Source: Hydrangea macrophylla (taxonomy: Eukaryota; Streptophyta; Magnoliopsida; Cornales; Hydrangeaceae). Taken from it: DNA of 64,000 nt. The notes below the pieces were generated by a model that saw nothing but the letters and a program-made list of their open reading frames with translations, ran no database searches and was not told where the DNA came from. Shown in pieces: positions 34,800-45,914 of this stretch; positions within the stretch are counted from its first letter, which is position 1; each line of letters opens with the position of its first letter. Location: contig CM066992.1 of NCBI GenBank assembly GCA_033977485.1, positions 100,700,140 to 100,764,139 on the forward strand, in the 5' to 3' direction. Position numbers and translations under genes: made by a program.

Positions 34800-34984
34800 T
34801 AATATGCAAAGTATTAGTGCAAGTGATGTTCTGGTGCATTAGTTGTTGTTTCAGTATGGGGTGGTTTTTATTGGGTTTCTTGAGTCCTGGGTGTTTGGTT
34901 GAGGCTGGAAGGTTGGGAGTTGTAATTTTATAGTGCTTGCACTATTATCTTAATACAATTACTGTTCAAAAAAAAAAAAAAAAA
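34800..34984 (+). mobile_element. 3' tail of a LINE-like retroposon (candidate)
   Basis: A G/T-rich segment ends 'atcttaatacaattactgttc' followed by about 17 A, the form of a plant L1-type LINE 3' end. No reverse-transcriptase coding sequence is visible upstream, so at most a 5'-truncated copy is present. Confidence 0.35.
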
Positions 34985-35288
34985 CAATCAGAAAACATTC
35001 TGCAAACCAGAATTAAATACAGAGAATTTTAAACTGATTGATCATCAAAGTTACAAGAATAATAATACTAATAATAATCAGAAGAAGACTAACATGTTAT
35101 ATATGTACTTTCATTGAATGTCTTCTAATTTGGGACTAACAGGTTATGTAGTCTTTATAGGATGTTGTCTAATTTGTAGGCTTGCCAAGATGAAAGATAA
35201 TGCTAGATTTGAAGCTTCCTGAAATTAAAAAACAAAATCTAGTGACTCATACAATCATACTGCCATATAAAAATCTCGCACAACATTC

Positions 35289-35290
<2 letters not shown>

Positions 35291-35337
<47 letters not shown>
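35291..35337. repeat. (GA)n microsatellite
   Basis: About 23 uninterrupted GA units. Confidence 0.95.
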
Positions 35338-35340
<3 letters not shown>

Positions 35341-35933
35341 CTTTAGATATAAGGAGTTGGCAAAAGAGAGAGAGAAAAACAGAGGTAAAAATAGAGGAGA
35401 AGCAGCAGCAAATAAAAGAGGAGCTGAAGAGTCTTGAACAATGTTCAAAGTGTCATGGTTATGAGCCCTTTCCTTTTTTCTTTCTTATCATGGTTATGAA
35501 TTCCCAGAATATGAGGGGACAATTCCAGATGAAAGGCTTTTCATATTCCAGTGAGTTTAATGTGGATTGGATGATATGGATGTATGGGCAGAAGTCAAGA
35601 GGAGAAAACTATTGGTAAGAATTGCCACGTAGGAGAAAGCTACTCTTGAGAGAGCTATTCTTAGGAATTGCCATGTAGGATTTTTAGAGGAGATGATGTG
35701 GATGGCTGTGGAGGCTTCTTTTGCCTCAGCCTTTATATATATATAATAGATAATAGATTTAAAAAAGTTGACTGTGGGATTGGGATAGTTTTGTACAAAC
35801 ATAGACAACCTGTACTCGTTAAGTGTAATAATAGCTCAGAGATTGTGTGTGAGTTGTTGGTTTTTAGAGAGAGAACGGAAAAATGTGAAATGGTTGAGAG
35901 CATTATTGATTTATTTAAAAAAAAATTTAAAAG

Positions 35934-35952
35934 TAATGTTAGGTACACCTAA

Positions 35953-35989
<37 letters not shown>

Positions 35990-36094
35990 AGAACACAAGT
36001 TGATATAGATTTCTTAAAATACTTTTTAGATCCACATCAACTTATGTTCTTTTCAGGTGCACTTTTTAAGTGTGCATAGCATTATTTTTTTAAG
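35934..36094. mobile_element. Palindromic MITE interrupted by (TA)n
   Basis: The arms aatgttaggtacacct...tgaaaagaacacaagttgat and atcaacttatgttcttttca...gtgtgcatagcatt are inverted copies. The terminal AATGTTAGGYACAC resembles the element at 59065-59397. Confidence 0.6.
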
Positions 36095-36321
36095 AGAGAA
36101 CATTTCAGTATCACTGTGAAACTATTTTGAATCTTTAATTGAAAAAGTATATAGTAGGTTTTACCGTATTTTTGGTGGAGGAAAAAAAATTGGCATATGA
36201 TTGCCTTACATATGTTTGTGGTTGTTTCATCCTGGTTAATGAGTAATGCTATGCTAGTCTATGCGACAATAGAATCACCTTCAATAATGGTAGACCGCTT
36301 CAACATCCTTCAATAAAATTA

Positions 36322-36460
36322 GGGAATTACTATGTACACCGTTACTTTTGCTATATACACCGCTCATCTTTATAAAAGTAAAAATTTTTAAAAGAAAAAT
36401 GAGTAGAATAAAAGAATTTGGGTGTACATGACAAATACACGGGTGGACATAGCAATTCCC
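36322..36460. mobile_element. Short MITE, GGGAATTRCTATGT termini
   Basis: The left GGGAATTACTATGTACACC and right (reverse complement) GGGAATTGCTATGTCCACC are inverted repeats. The flanks 'aaaatta' and 'aaaaatta' suggest a 7-8 bp target duplication, as in hAT. Confidence 0.7.
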
Positions 36461-37265
36461 AAAAATTATAGTGAACCCTTAACACCTCTAATACGAATCA
36501 TTTACTTTTATTACTAATTTTGATAATAGATGATCGTTTTGGTGAACTTAAAAATTAATTTGAACTTTAATTTTTGTGAGTTGTTTCCTTTCCATTTTCC
36601 TTCAGTTTCTATTAGTTTGATTTTTTCTTTTTAAAATTTATAATCTTCATAGCATGCAGAGCATATGCGAATAATAAAGAGTTTATTTGCATATCCATTG
36701 TGATCAAACGTGCAATGCAGATCATATGCAAACAATAAAGAGTATATTTGCACACCAACGGTGCGCAACTCTGCCTGATCACGAGGCACGAGGAAAATAA
36801 GAGTAATGCCGTGCTACCAAAATACTTTGCCATTCGTAGATATAGATGCGTGTGGTACTACTTATCACTGTCACAACATGTACAAGTTTAGGATTCAAAG
36901 CATTTGAGAACTAAATTTGAAATTCAAATTTGGGACCATAACATTATTTGGAAAATAATTATCCTTCGACAGCTGCATTTTATTGGATCATACTCTAATA
37001 ACTATGCACCTCCACGACATATACTATATCTATAGAAACTGAACACACCAAATATCATATCCATAGCATCCAACATAAAGTACTGAAAAACAAAAACTCA
37101 AGGTGTCCACCTCAAATAATTCAAGTTTGTTTTGCTGAAAATAAACTAAATATGTTCCAACCGTTCTGAAAACTGAGAAAACTGAATAATGAGCAAATCA
37201 CACAGTTCAAATGAAAAGCACAAAATACCAGTCACTAAACATATGATAAACTAAAGTATCACCCA

Positions 37266-38935
37266 TCAGTACCTTCTGGGGAAACGGTCCATCATAAACC
37301 TACCGGAGGGGCACTCGAATGCCTGGTGTCCTCTTCCCCCACAGTTGTGACATATCATCATATGGGGTGCCATGGCCATGCAATCTCTGCTTATATGACC
37401 CGGCTGCTGGCAATTCCGACATACGATATCCCGAAAACCACCGAAACTGCCTCGGCCACCCCCACCCCTCTCTTCGATAGCATTTCCCTTGGGGCACTCT
37501 CTAGACACGTGCCCAGAAACATTACACGTGTTGCAAACCGGATCGTTCTGACAGTCACGAGCAAGGTGGCCGGTCCTCCTACAGTTCTTGCACGCCTTGT
37601 CGTTGGTACAATCAGCTGCCATATGGCCTTGCTTGTAGCAGTTATTGCACAACCTCACATCGCCGGGCGGCAGAGAAGGTGCGGGGCAGTCTCTAGCACG
37701 GTGTCCAGTCTTGCCACAGGTGTGGCAGATGCCCTCGTTTGGACAGTTACCAGCCATGTGGCCAGGCTCTCGACAGTTCCAGCATAGAGATTTCGTCGAG
37801 CATTCTGATGCAATATGCCTGGTTTATTTACAACGCATGGTTAAAATCATATGCTACTACTGAAGAAATAATCATAAGAGATGCAAAAATAATTTGGTCT
37901 TATAAACTTTTATGTTACTCGACTAAACATATTAGCCCATATACTTCTCTAAGTAGAAAAAGAGTGTTATTTACATATTTTCAACTATATCGTTAATATG
38001 TAATATGAATGCCATTGTCTAGCTTCACCAGAAATAACTCTTGGAAATATTGTCCCTATAGTAAAAAACAGGATACAAATAATGCAAATCTGCGGAGGCT
38101 TACATATATTCATTTTCTAACTTAAGAAAACCTTGTCCAAAACTTTTTGGTATCGACTAAAATTCTGGGGTTTTCCATGTGTAACGCCGTAGTCTTACTC
38201 ACGTTACACCCTATCATATCTTCCCATATAGCCTCTAACAATGTCAACATTGGCCTTCCCCTGCCCCTAGCATTTCAATTCTGAATAGTAGGTGCATTCG
38301 TTGGTCTTCTTTTTACATGTCCAAACCATCTTAATCGACTTTCTCATCTAATATGAAATATTTGTTACTTCTATAATCCTTCGACGTTTATTTATGATTA
38401 TATTGTTTCTTGTTATACGATAACTACTATATCCATTTTTGTTCTGCAACATTCACTTAAGATTCAAATTTCTACTAAGCGCATTTTATTAGTTATGTTG
38501 TTTCTTAGTGGGTTCTGTCACATGGCAAGCAAATAGTTGTCCAATAAATTTTTCTTTCAGTTTCAGAGATATAGACCAATCATACAAATGCCAAAGGCAG
38601 TCCTCCACTTTAACCATCCAAAGTTCAATTCTACGAACTTTGGAATCTCCAATACAGTTTTCCCCACAAATCTAGGAAGTGTTCACTTTTTTCGTTATAT
38701 ATTGACACTCAACCTTTACAACATCCCCATTTGTATTCTATTTGGGACAAAGTGCCATTCTCCCACACAATTAGTGGGGTTTCAACTCTCCTCCCCACTT
38801 ACCTAGACGTAGGAAGTGTTCATTTTGATATATCTTGACAGTCAACCTATCCCCATTTGTATTCTATTTGGGCTAAAGTGCCAATCCTCTAGACTATTAG
38901 GTGTAGGGTTTGAATCCACAACCCACTTACTTCTC

Positions 38936-38995
<60 letters not shown>

Positions 38996-41207
38996 ATGAG
39001 TAAAGAATGCCTAGCCTAGCAAGCTCTCCCATAAACAACACAACCCCATTTGAGAAGTAAAGAGAAAGGTAAAGAAGAAGTCATTTTCCTTCAATCAAAT
39101 AAGGGTGAATCCTGTTTCACATAAGCATCCACCAATGGGAATATCAACATTTTTTGTAGTAGCCTAGCAGGCTTGCATATTTGTAATAAAAAGTGGTATG
39201 AGATGAATTTAGGAACAATCATAAAACAAGGCATGTCCCATGAATGCCTCCAAAGTCCAAACAAATACACTCTAAACCAAAATATTACATTGATTTTCTT
39301 CACTTTGAATAAAGACAATCAGCTTAGCTGGAAAATCTAAATCACACTTATTCATCAAGTGGCTGTGTTGTAGTGCAAACATTAAAAAAAATAATAATAA
39401 TAATAATAAATATATAAAAAAAAAAGAAAAAAGAAGCATACTTGAACAAAAATTTTAAAAACAGGAAAAAAAGAAAAAGAAAAAAAAAAAGAAAAAAGAA
39501 AAAAGAAAGTGATATTGGAAGCCAAAATATTCATGGGCAAATAGGCAGTTGGGTGGGTGAAACTTTTGTAGAGGCTTCAGAAAACAGATCTCGTGTACTT
39601 ATGCTTCATTTCGCCCAAGGATGGAGAAGTGGAGGGAAGTGAAAGCGGGAAGGATCAAAGAGGTAAGCCAAGGAAAGAAAAGGTGCCTTGTATTTGCTCG
39701 AGAGGAGCAAGTGAAGCAAACAGCGAATGAAAGAGAAGCCAATATATACTAACTTGGCATTTCACAATGTTATAAGTGTACTAAGTAATTTTCTTAACAT
39801 TTCTTCATTCTCCCCTGATCCATCCACTTTAAAACTGATGAGAAATGGTTGGCAAACACACACACCCTCTTTTTTTCTCTCTCTTCCATCTTCCCTCTAC
39901 CAAAAATGATATTTTCCCCTTATCTTCCCCTACTCCCCACCCCTTCTTCCATTCCTTTCTTCTCATAACAAAGCACGTTACAGCACTTTTAATAATAAGA
40001 GTTCTAAATACCACTTCCCAGTTACCAGAATTAAAGCAACAGCACATTAAGCCAAAACCAATGCAAACTAAGGCAATTATTTGGGATTTATGTTCATGAA
40101 GCTGAACTAATTTAATACGCCTATTTAGAAGTTAGATTTTTTCAAATCTATGGAACATATGAGCTTGAATATTGCAAAGAGTGCATGACAGAAATCCTCA
40201 CCCGGGAAGGTCACAATTGTGACAAATTGCCACGTTAGGGCATTCTCTAGCATAATGACCAGGTCGTTTGCAGTTCTTGCACAGATTGTTCTGGCTGAAA
40301 ATATCAAATAACATAATTTCTCAGCAGAAGAGAAGTGCAGGGTAAAATTTCACATCCAAACAACATACAGTAAAACTGGTCGCCTGATTCTTTAGAATTC
40401 CACAGAAAAGAGGTTAGAGAAACATAAAGTCGGAAAAAAATGAAAGCAATATTCACCAAAAGGAATGCCATTATGTCATCAGAACTACAAGATACTCTAC
40501 CTTACCCCTCCATATAATCCAACCAAGATAAATCAGAAGGAAAAGATAAATACAACCAGATGTTTATTCATATAAAGATAGTCGCTGATACTCCATAAAA
40601 ATATGAAAGATTTAGAATAGTACATTTTCCACCACACATGCATTCACACTAAGCTCTTTTTTTTTTGGAAAACTTCTGACGTAAAATCTTCAAAGGCTAG
40701 ATTATGACATGTTAAACAATCAATAAAGATTCACATAGCAAGCGAAATTTTCAAACAGTGATTAGATATAGTGTTGTTGCGTGAAAACCCATCAACATGA
40801 ACGGTTGACGTGTTTATCAGCTACACAAGATTCACTTTTGTACAAATATATAACTTTACAGATTAAAAACCAGTATAATACTGCAAATATTCAGAATCAA
40901 AATTACGAGAGCTCAGTGCAAAGGATCCACAGAGACATTCATTAAGAAACACCGTTTAGTATACCCTTGACAATCACCAACCTCCATATCCATCTGCCAC
41001 AGAACTCAGATAGAGCGTATCTTTGTTTATAATAGCCAAAATGACAATGAAACAGTAAGGAAATGATCAAAAATCAGACAACCTGAAACCCCGACGTGGC
41101 TCCCTCCTGTAAGGCGCACTACGCTGGGAATAGCGTTCAGTGCGCATCTTGCGATCCATTGGGCTCCTGCTCCTGCTCCTGCTCCTGCTCCGGCTGTCTG
41201 AGCTCAT
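37266..41207 (-). CDS. CCHC zinc-knuckle protein (GIS2/HEXBP/CNBP-like), 256 aa
   Basis: Three coding exons on the minus strand: 41207-41083 (125 nt), 40294-40202 (93 nt) and 37818-37266 (553 nt), joined by GT-AG introns in matching phase to give 257 codons with the stop. Residues 1-16 are an Ser/Arg repeat (MSSDSRSRSRSRSRSP). Nine CX2CX4HX4C knuckles follow from about residue 45 onward, e.g. CKNCKRPGHYAREC, CWNCREPGHMAGNC and CRNCQQPGHISRDC. A Gly/Arg-rich linker (RGGGGRGSFGG) lies before the eighth. The C-terminus is basic. Proteins of this class bind single-stranded nucleic acid, acting in RNA handling or translation. The SR-like N-terminus suggests a nuclear or speckle link, which is inference. 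The last intron carries a LINE fragment. The reading frame is intact. Confidence 0.93.
38150..38350 (-). mobile_element. LINE reverse-transcriptase C-terminal fragment
   Basis: The minus strand reads RLRWFGHVKRRPTNAP, then GRGRPMLTLLEAIWEDM, typical of the end of ORF2 in plant LINEs, with stop codons inside. It lies in the intron between exons 2 and 3 of the CCHC gene, in the same orientation as that gene. Confidence 0.75.
38939..38993. repeat. (GA)n microsatellite
   Basis: About 27 GA units in an intron of the CCHC gene. Confidence 0.95.
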
Positions 41208-42927
41208 TTTCAAATTCTCCCTCTTAACACCACCACCTCAGGTTTGCAAAACACCACCACCACCACCAGCACCAGGCACTGCCTCCTCCCTGTCCACATC
41301 ATAACCACACACCGACGATCATAATCCATGAGTCCAATTCAAACCCCAACTTTCCCCTTCATGATTATATAAGACCCCAAACCCCACCTGTACAGGACAT
41401 ATATTTCTACAAGCAAACCACCGCACATCAATCACATACCGCTCTACTCAGCAACAAAAGATTGCTAATATCAACAGAACCTAGTTCTTCAACCACATCC
41501 TAAGAAATTTTGACACATCTCCTACTCAAAGTTCATGCCTCAGACACCCATTAGTCCCAAAATTTCATTAATAAGTGACAGAACCAAGCCCCCAATTCAC
41601 ATTAGATCCTTGACTGTTTGAAGAGACTGTATATTTCCAATTCCAGTACCACAAAGAAACCCCCCAGACAACAATTAATGAGGTAAAACGTCTTGCTCTA
41701 AGGAAACAAAAGAAATAGAACCTGTCACTTCAAATTTTTCAAAGAATAAAAAGAAAGAGTAAAAGAAATAAACAAAAAAAAAAGTCGCAGAAAAGAAGAT
41801 ACCCCAATCAATACTTACTGAGCATGAATCCTTTGTTATCATGGAAAGAACAAAATCCTCAACACTAGATCTATAAGGTCACCGAAATCACACAAGAAGG
41901 ATAGCAAAACATGAAACAGCAAGACCTGCTTGCATAAGAGTTTCATCATCCAAGACATTCACCCTTCTCAATCAATGTAAACTACTACTCCAAGCACCTA
42001 TACACGTTCTTTCCGTAATCCACAGCCCCAATACAACCCACACACACATATCTGCGTGTGCAGTGTGTATCCGTAAGGCGCAAGTACTACTCATTCAATC
42101 CGTTTTCTCCAAAACCATTACTGAAGGCCCCTTTTAGGGGTTAAGAAAGTCCGATACACTTGAAAGCACCAGTGCAGGTGCGAGGATACAGATGCAAGGA
42201 CACGGGTGCAGGGGATTCGTCAACTTTCCAAAAACCAAGGGTGCAATGGTATGTTTAGAAATGATCAAGCATATACTTCTATATAATTTTACAAACCATA
42301 CATTGTATTAAATTTTTTATTTTTATGCAATTAAGACAAATAACGGGCATAAATAAGCAAAACTATTCTCTCTACGTGTAATCCAACTCTCAACCTTCTT
42401 AAATTGACTCCAAAGTTTTAGAAATTATATAAAGAGTAACCCCCCCAACACACACACTCTTACCACCTTAAAATTTTATATTAAAAAAAAAAACCATAGT
42501 AGGCAGATTCTTCAACCTTTTAGATGAATTCGTGCTTCCAAGCCAATACAAGCTTGTCAAAACACACACAGATATCGACAAAAGGTAAGAAATCACTAAT
42601 CAGGTCATTATACTCCTACACCAATCTCAAATCTTAAACAACAAAGTATCATGTTGAGCAAGAAGCACAGGAAACCACCCAAAAAAAAAAACGGAATATT
42701 CATACAAAACAACAGAAGCCTCGATTTTCAAGCTTAAAAACCCTAAACTCAACAATACACAACATCAAACCTCTAATATCCACGCCAAATCTCAAATTAA
42801 CGACGACACTAGATGTCTAGAATCCCTAATTTACATTTTTATATGCATATATAGACAGATCTGTAATAACCCTAGGAAGCTAAATGTATTGATTCGTAGC
42901 AAGGTGAAATAATCCTTCAATTGACGT

Positions 42928-42928
<1 letters not shown>

Positions 42929-42972
<44 letters not shown>

Positions 42973-43070
42973 TGTGTACCTGCTGTGGGTTCCTCTGTAA
43001 CGGTCGTACTTGAGCTTCGCCTTTAGAGAGAGAGAGACTGAGAGAGATGAGAGCAGCTGATAGTATACAT
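42929..43070 (-). other. Probable 5' UTR exon of the CCHC gene with CT/GA leader
   Basis: On the minus strand a CT-rich segment (43070-43020) leads to 'ggaacccacagcag', then GTACACACAC at 42979, a good 5' splice site. The next downstream intron base run, 42970-42929, is a (CT)n tract on the transcript strand. The matching acceptor should lie at 41222-41300, just upstream of the start codon at 41207. No coding sequence is involved. Confidence 0.5.
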
Positions 43071-44357
43071 CTAAAGAGTGGGCGGCCTCTGGTATGCGTG
43101 CGATGAAGATAATGCCCGCTCCAAATTTCTTTTCCCAAAATACCCTTTGGTTAAGCGTGAAATGAGTCTCTTACCGGGTCTGCAATTACCAAACGTAGTA
43201 AGGCCCGGCCCGAAACTTTTGTTGGGCATGAAAATTTACCTGGTAGCCCAAATACTAGTATGTGTTTGAGTCGGGCGGCCCAGATACCAACCCGGCCCTG
43301 CACTCTATTCTTTTTGACCGTATTTTCCCTTTATAATTGGTGACAATTATGAGTAATATTTGGGGCACAAACAAGTTTCACACACTTACTAACACATTCT
43401 ATCTCTCTCCTGGGTGGCAATGTGGGGTCCAGATAATTTCAGTGGACTCCACAGTGCCACCCAGGAGAGAGATAGAGTGTGTTTGTGAAATTTGTTTGTG
43501 CCTCTAGTATTGTTGGACAATTATTTAGGGTTACAACTCAGGTTGGTTCAAAGATTGTTCAAGCTGAACTATGGTGTAATCGTTTCGGTTCAATCAATTT
43601 CGGGAGGGTTTTCAAAACAACCAATTGTTTTAGTTCGGCCCAATTGGGTTCGATTTAGTGTATTTTGTCGGCTCGATTCGGTTCGATTCTTACACAAAGG
43701 TTCTGTCAAAACGATTTTACTTACACCCTTAAGCCAAAATTAGTTTCAACAAAGTCTATTCAAGTCCGTTTGTGTTACAATCGAGCTTGACAAATATGTG
43801 TTCAAGTCCAATCCAGAGTTAAACATAACTTGCTCTGAAATTGTAAAATGCAACGCATCTGACAACATCGCATGATTGTCTAGAATATATGATAGAGAGC
43901 AATGAACAAAAATCATGTTATTTTTCTTAAGTTTACAATTATTTGAACTTTTTTCTTTTGTGGATAACTAAGATTTATTGAACTTCAACTTCAAAGTCGG
44001 GAACTAGATTTTCTAGTTGAGGGTAATGATTACGAACTTATCGAACAACTTAATTGCATAAAATTCGTTAAAACCAATACCTACAGTTTTTGATGATTCT
44101 AGGTTGTGGAAAGATCTAAAAATTGAGCTGCTTGCTTATCTCATTTATGGCATCACGAGGATCCATCTTTAGATCATCTATGGAATGGAACCACATATAG
44201 CTAATACCATTGTGTGAACTTCATGTTTGAAATCACCGAAACCAAATATGAATTGGGTTTATTCACAAACCAAATAATTATAACACAAGAAATAAGTCAA
44301 TCCGTAAACAAATATAATCTTTTGAGTCTGATTACAGTATGTAATCCTCATATCCAT
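43071..44357. other. Intergenic, no gene seen
   Basis: Apart from the MITE at 43351-43515 I see no coding region or recognisable repeat. The short open frames have no domain character. Confidence 0.55.
43351..43515. mobile_element. Mutator-type palindromic MITE, 165 bp
   Basis: Flanked by a perfect 9-bp duplication GACAATTAT (43342-43350 and 43516-43524). The arms share 'ggcacaaac' and 'ctatctctctcctgggtggca' in inverted orientation. Same family as 59090-59255 and 60511-60668. Confidence 0.88.
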
Positions 44358-44845
44358 TGATGATGCCAAAAATTGGTAAGAGTAATTTTAGGAGAGAGAG
44401 AGAGAAAGTGAGAGACTGTTTTTTGTATGTGGTTCGGCCCTGTTAATGAAGGTACCTACGTCCACGGGTGTGTCTGAGCACGTTCACTAGCAGATCACCG
44501 GCAGGCCTGGTGAGCCAACAAAGAGGGGCGGCACTACCAGTAATACCGGCCGGGTGTATGCGTATAATGGTGAATTATAGAGGCGCTGTGTAGACTACAG
44601 AATTGGCCGCCCCACCAATGGGGGGTGGGTGGTCTCTTTTATAGATGCAAGAGACCTACTCATACATGGATAAGGAAATATAATCCTATTAGGGTGTGAT
44701 TGACAGCAATCAAGTGAGTTTCCTAATTGTATTAGGATTGATTGACATTAATTGTGGGAGTTTCCCAATTGGATTAGGAAATAGGTGCACTTTCCATTAG
44801 TCTTCTAGCTTGAGTAGGAAACTGCCCATAATTTTGGGCGTATCA
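44358..44845 (-). repeat. 3' LTR of the gag-only element
   Basis: 488 bp; identical by eye to 47406-47893, including the short GA tract and the GGGGGG run. Confidence 0.95.
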
Positions 44846-45914
44846 GCTGCCCCCCATTTCCAAGATTGGCCAGATGCTATATCGGGGCAAGTTTGGAAAT
44901 CAGTTTGATGTTACTTGCCGCTGTCTGAGTGCTTGTGGAAGCTGCCTCGGGGCTTCTGAGCCTGGTGAGTCCTCGGGAACTGACTGAGAGTTGAGACCCA
45001 GCCTAGCTCGGGACCTTTAGGTGCTCGGGAACTGACCGGGAGTTGAGACCCAGTCTAATTCGGAGTCTTTGTTGGTTGAGTTAGCTCCCAGTATGGTTAT
45101 CTTCTGCCCGTAAACCTTCGTCAAGGCTATGGGTAGAAGGATTTTACCATGTTGGACAAGCCGACCTAAAGCGTATTGCTCTAGGGTCCTTTTTACTGTT
45201 AACTCCCCAGGATGGTTGTCTTCTGCCCGGCCAGCCTTCGTCAAGACTGTTGGGAGAAGAACTTGACCATGTTGGTGGAGCCGACCTAAATCACGTTGCT
45301 TTAGGGTCCTTTTACTCCTCTATCGTCGGCCAACCTAAGAGATTTTAGTCACCTCTATCGTCGGTCTGGACCTAAGTGGAGTTAATGTCTCTGAGTACTG
45401 TAGGTGCTCGGGTTGTCCAAGATTTTGACTTGGTTATCCGCGAGGCCTGTAAATACCCGGTGTGATTACCTGTTTAGTTCACTACGCCGTCTTGCCCCCC
45501 AAGCTTTCGCTAAGACGAGGGTCTTACAGAGGCTATGATCTGTAGGTAACCGACCTGGAACATGGTGGTTGCAGGGTCTTTTGAAGCTTGCCATCGTCGG
45601 CCACCTAGGGGGTTTGCCCCCATCGTCGGTTGGACCTAGGCGAAGCCGGTGCCTCGGGCGTGACCCCGAGGTCTTTTGTGCCTGGGTTCGGAGCCCGAGG
45701 TCTTTTTAGTGCCTGAGTTCGGAGCTCGAGGTCTTCTTCGTGCTTCGGGGTTAGGCCCGAGGTCTTTGGATCCCTCGGGGTTAGGCCCGAGGTCTTTGGA
45801 TGCCTCGGGGTTAGGCCCGAGGTCTTTGTATGCCTCGGGGTTTTGGAAAGGCTCTCTGACAATCGGCGGAGCTTCATGTGGTGATCAGGCAAGTACCACT
45901 GTAGTCAGGCTCAT
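44846..45914 (-). repeat. Non-coding tail of the gag-only element, tandem-repeat rich
   Basis: A 30-bp unit with GGGGTTAGGCCCGAGGTCTT is tandemly repeated at 45745-45845 (starts 45751, 45781, 45811), with more diverged units back to ~45650. Upstream, longer diverged repeats share 'ccttcgtcaaggct', 'accatgttgg' and 'gccgacctaaa' at 45110-45310, and 'aactgac(t/c)g(a/g)gagttgagaccca' at 44980-45055. No pol-like coding sequence was found on either strand. Confidence 0.85.

Larger units (their letters stand above)
33920..37265. other. Gene-poor region
   Basis: No protein-coding gene is recognised. It contains a LINE-like poly(A) tail, (GA)n at 35291-35337, (TA)n at ~35957-35985 and two MITEs, listed separately. 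The repeated 'catatgc(g/a)aa(t/c)aataaagagt' segments at 36660-36760 are a short direct duplication. Confidence 0.55.

Noticed and set aside
37326..37787. Open frame of 153 codons on the plus strand
   Set aside because: It is antisense to the last exon of the CCHC gene and has no domain character; the minus-strand frame has nine zinc knuckles.
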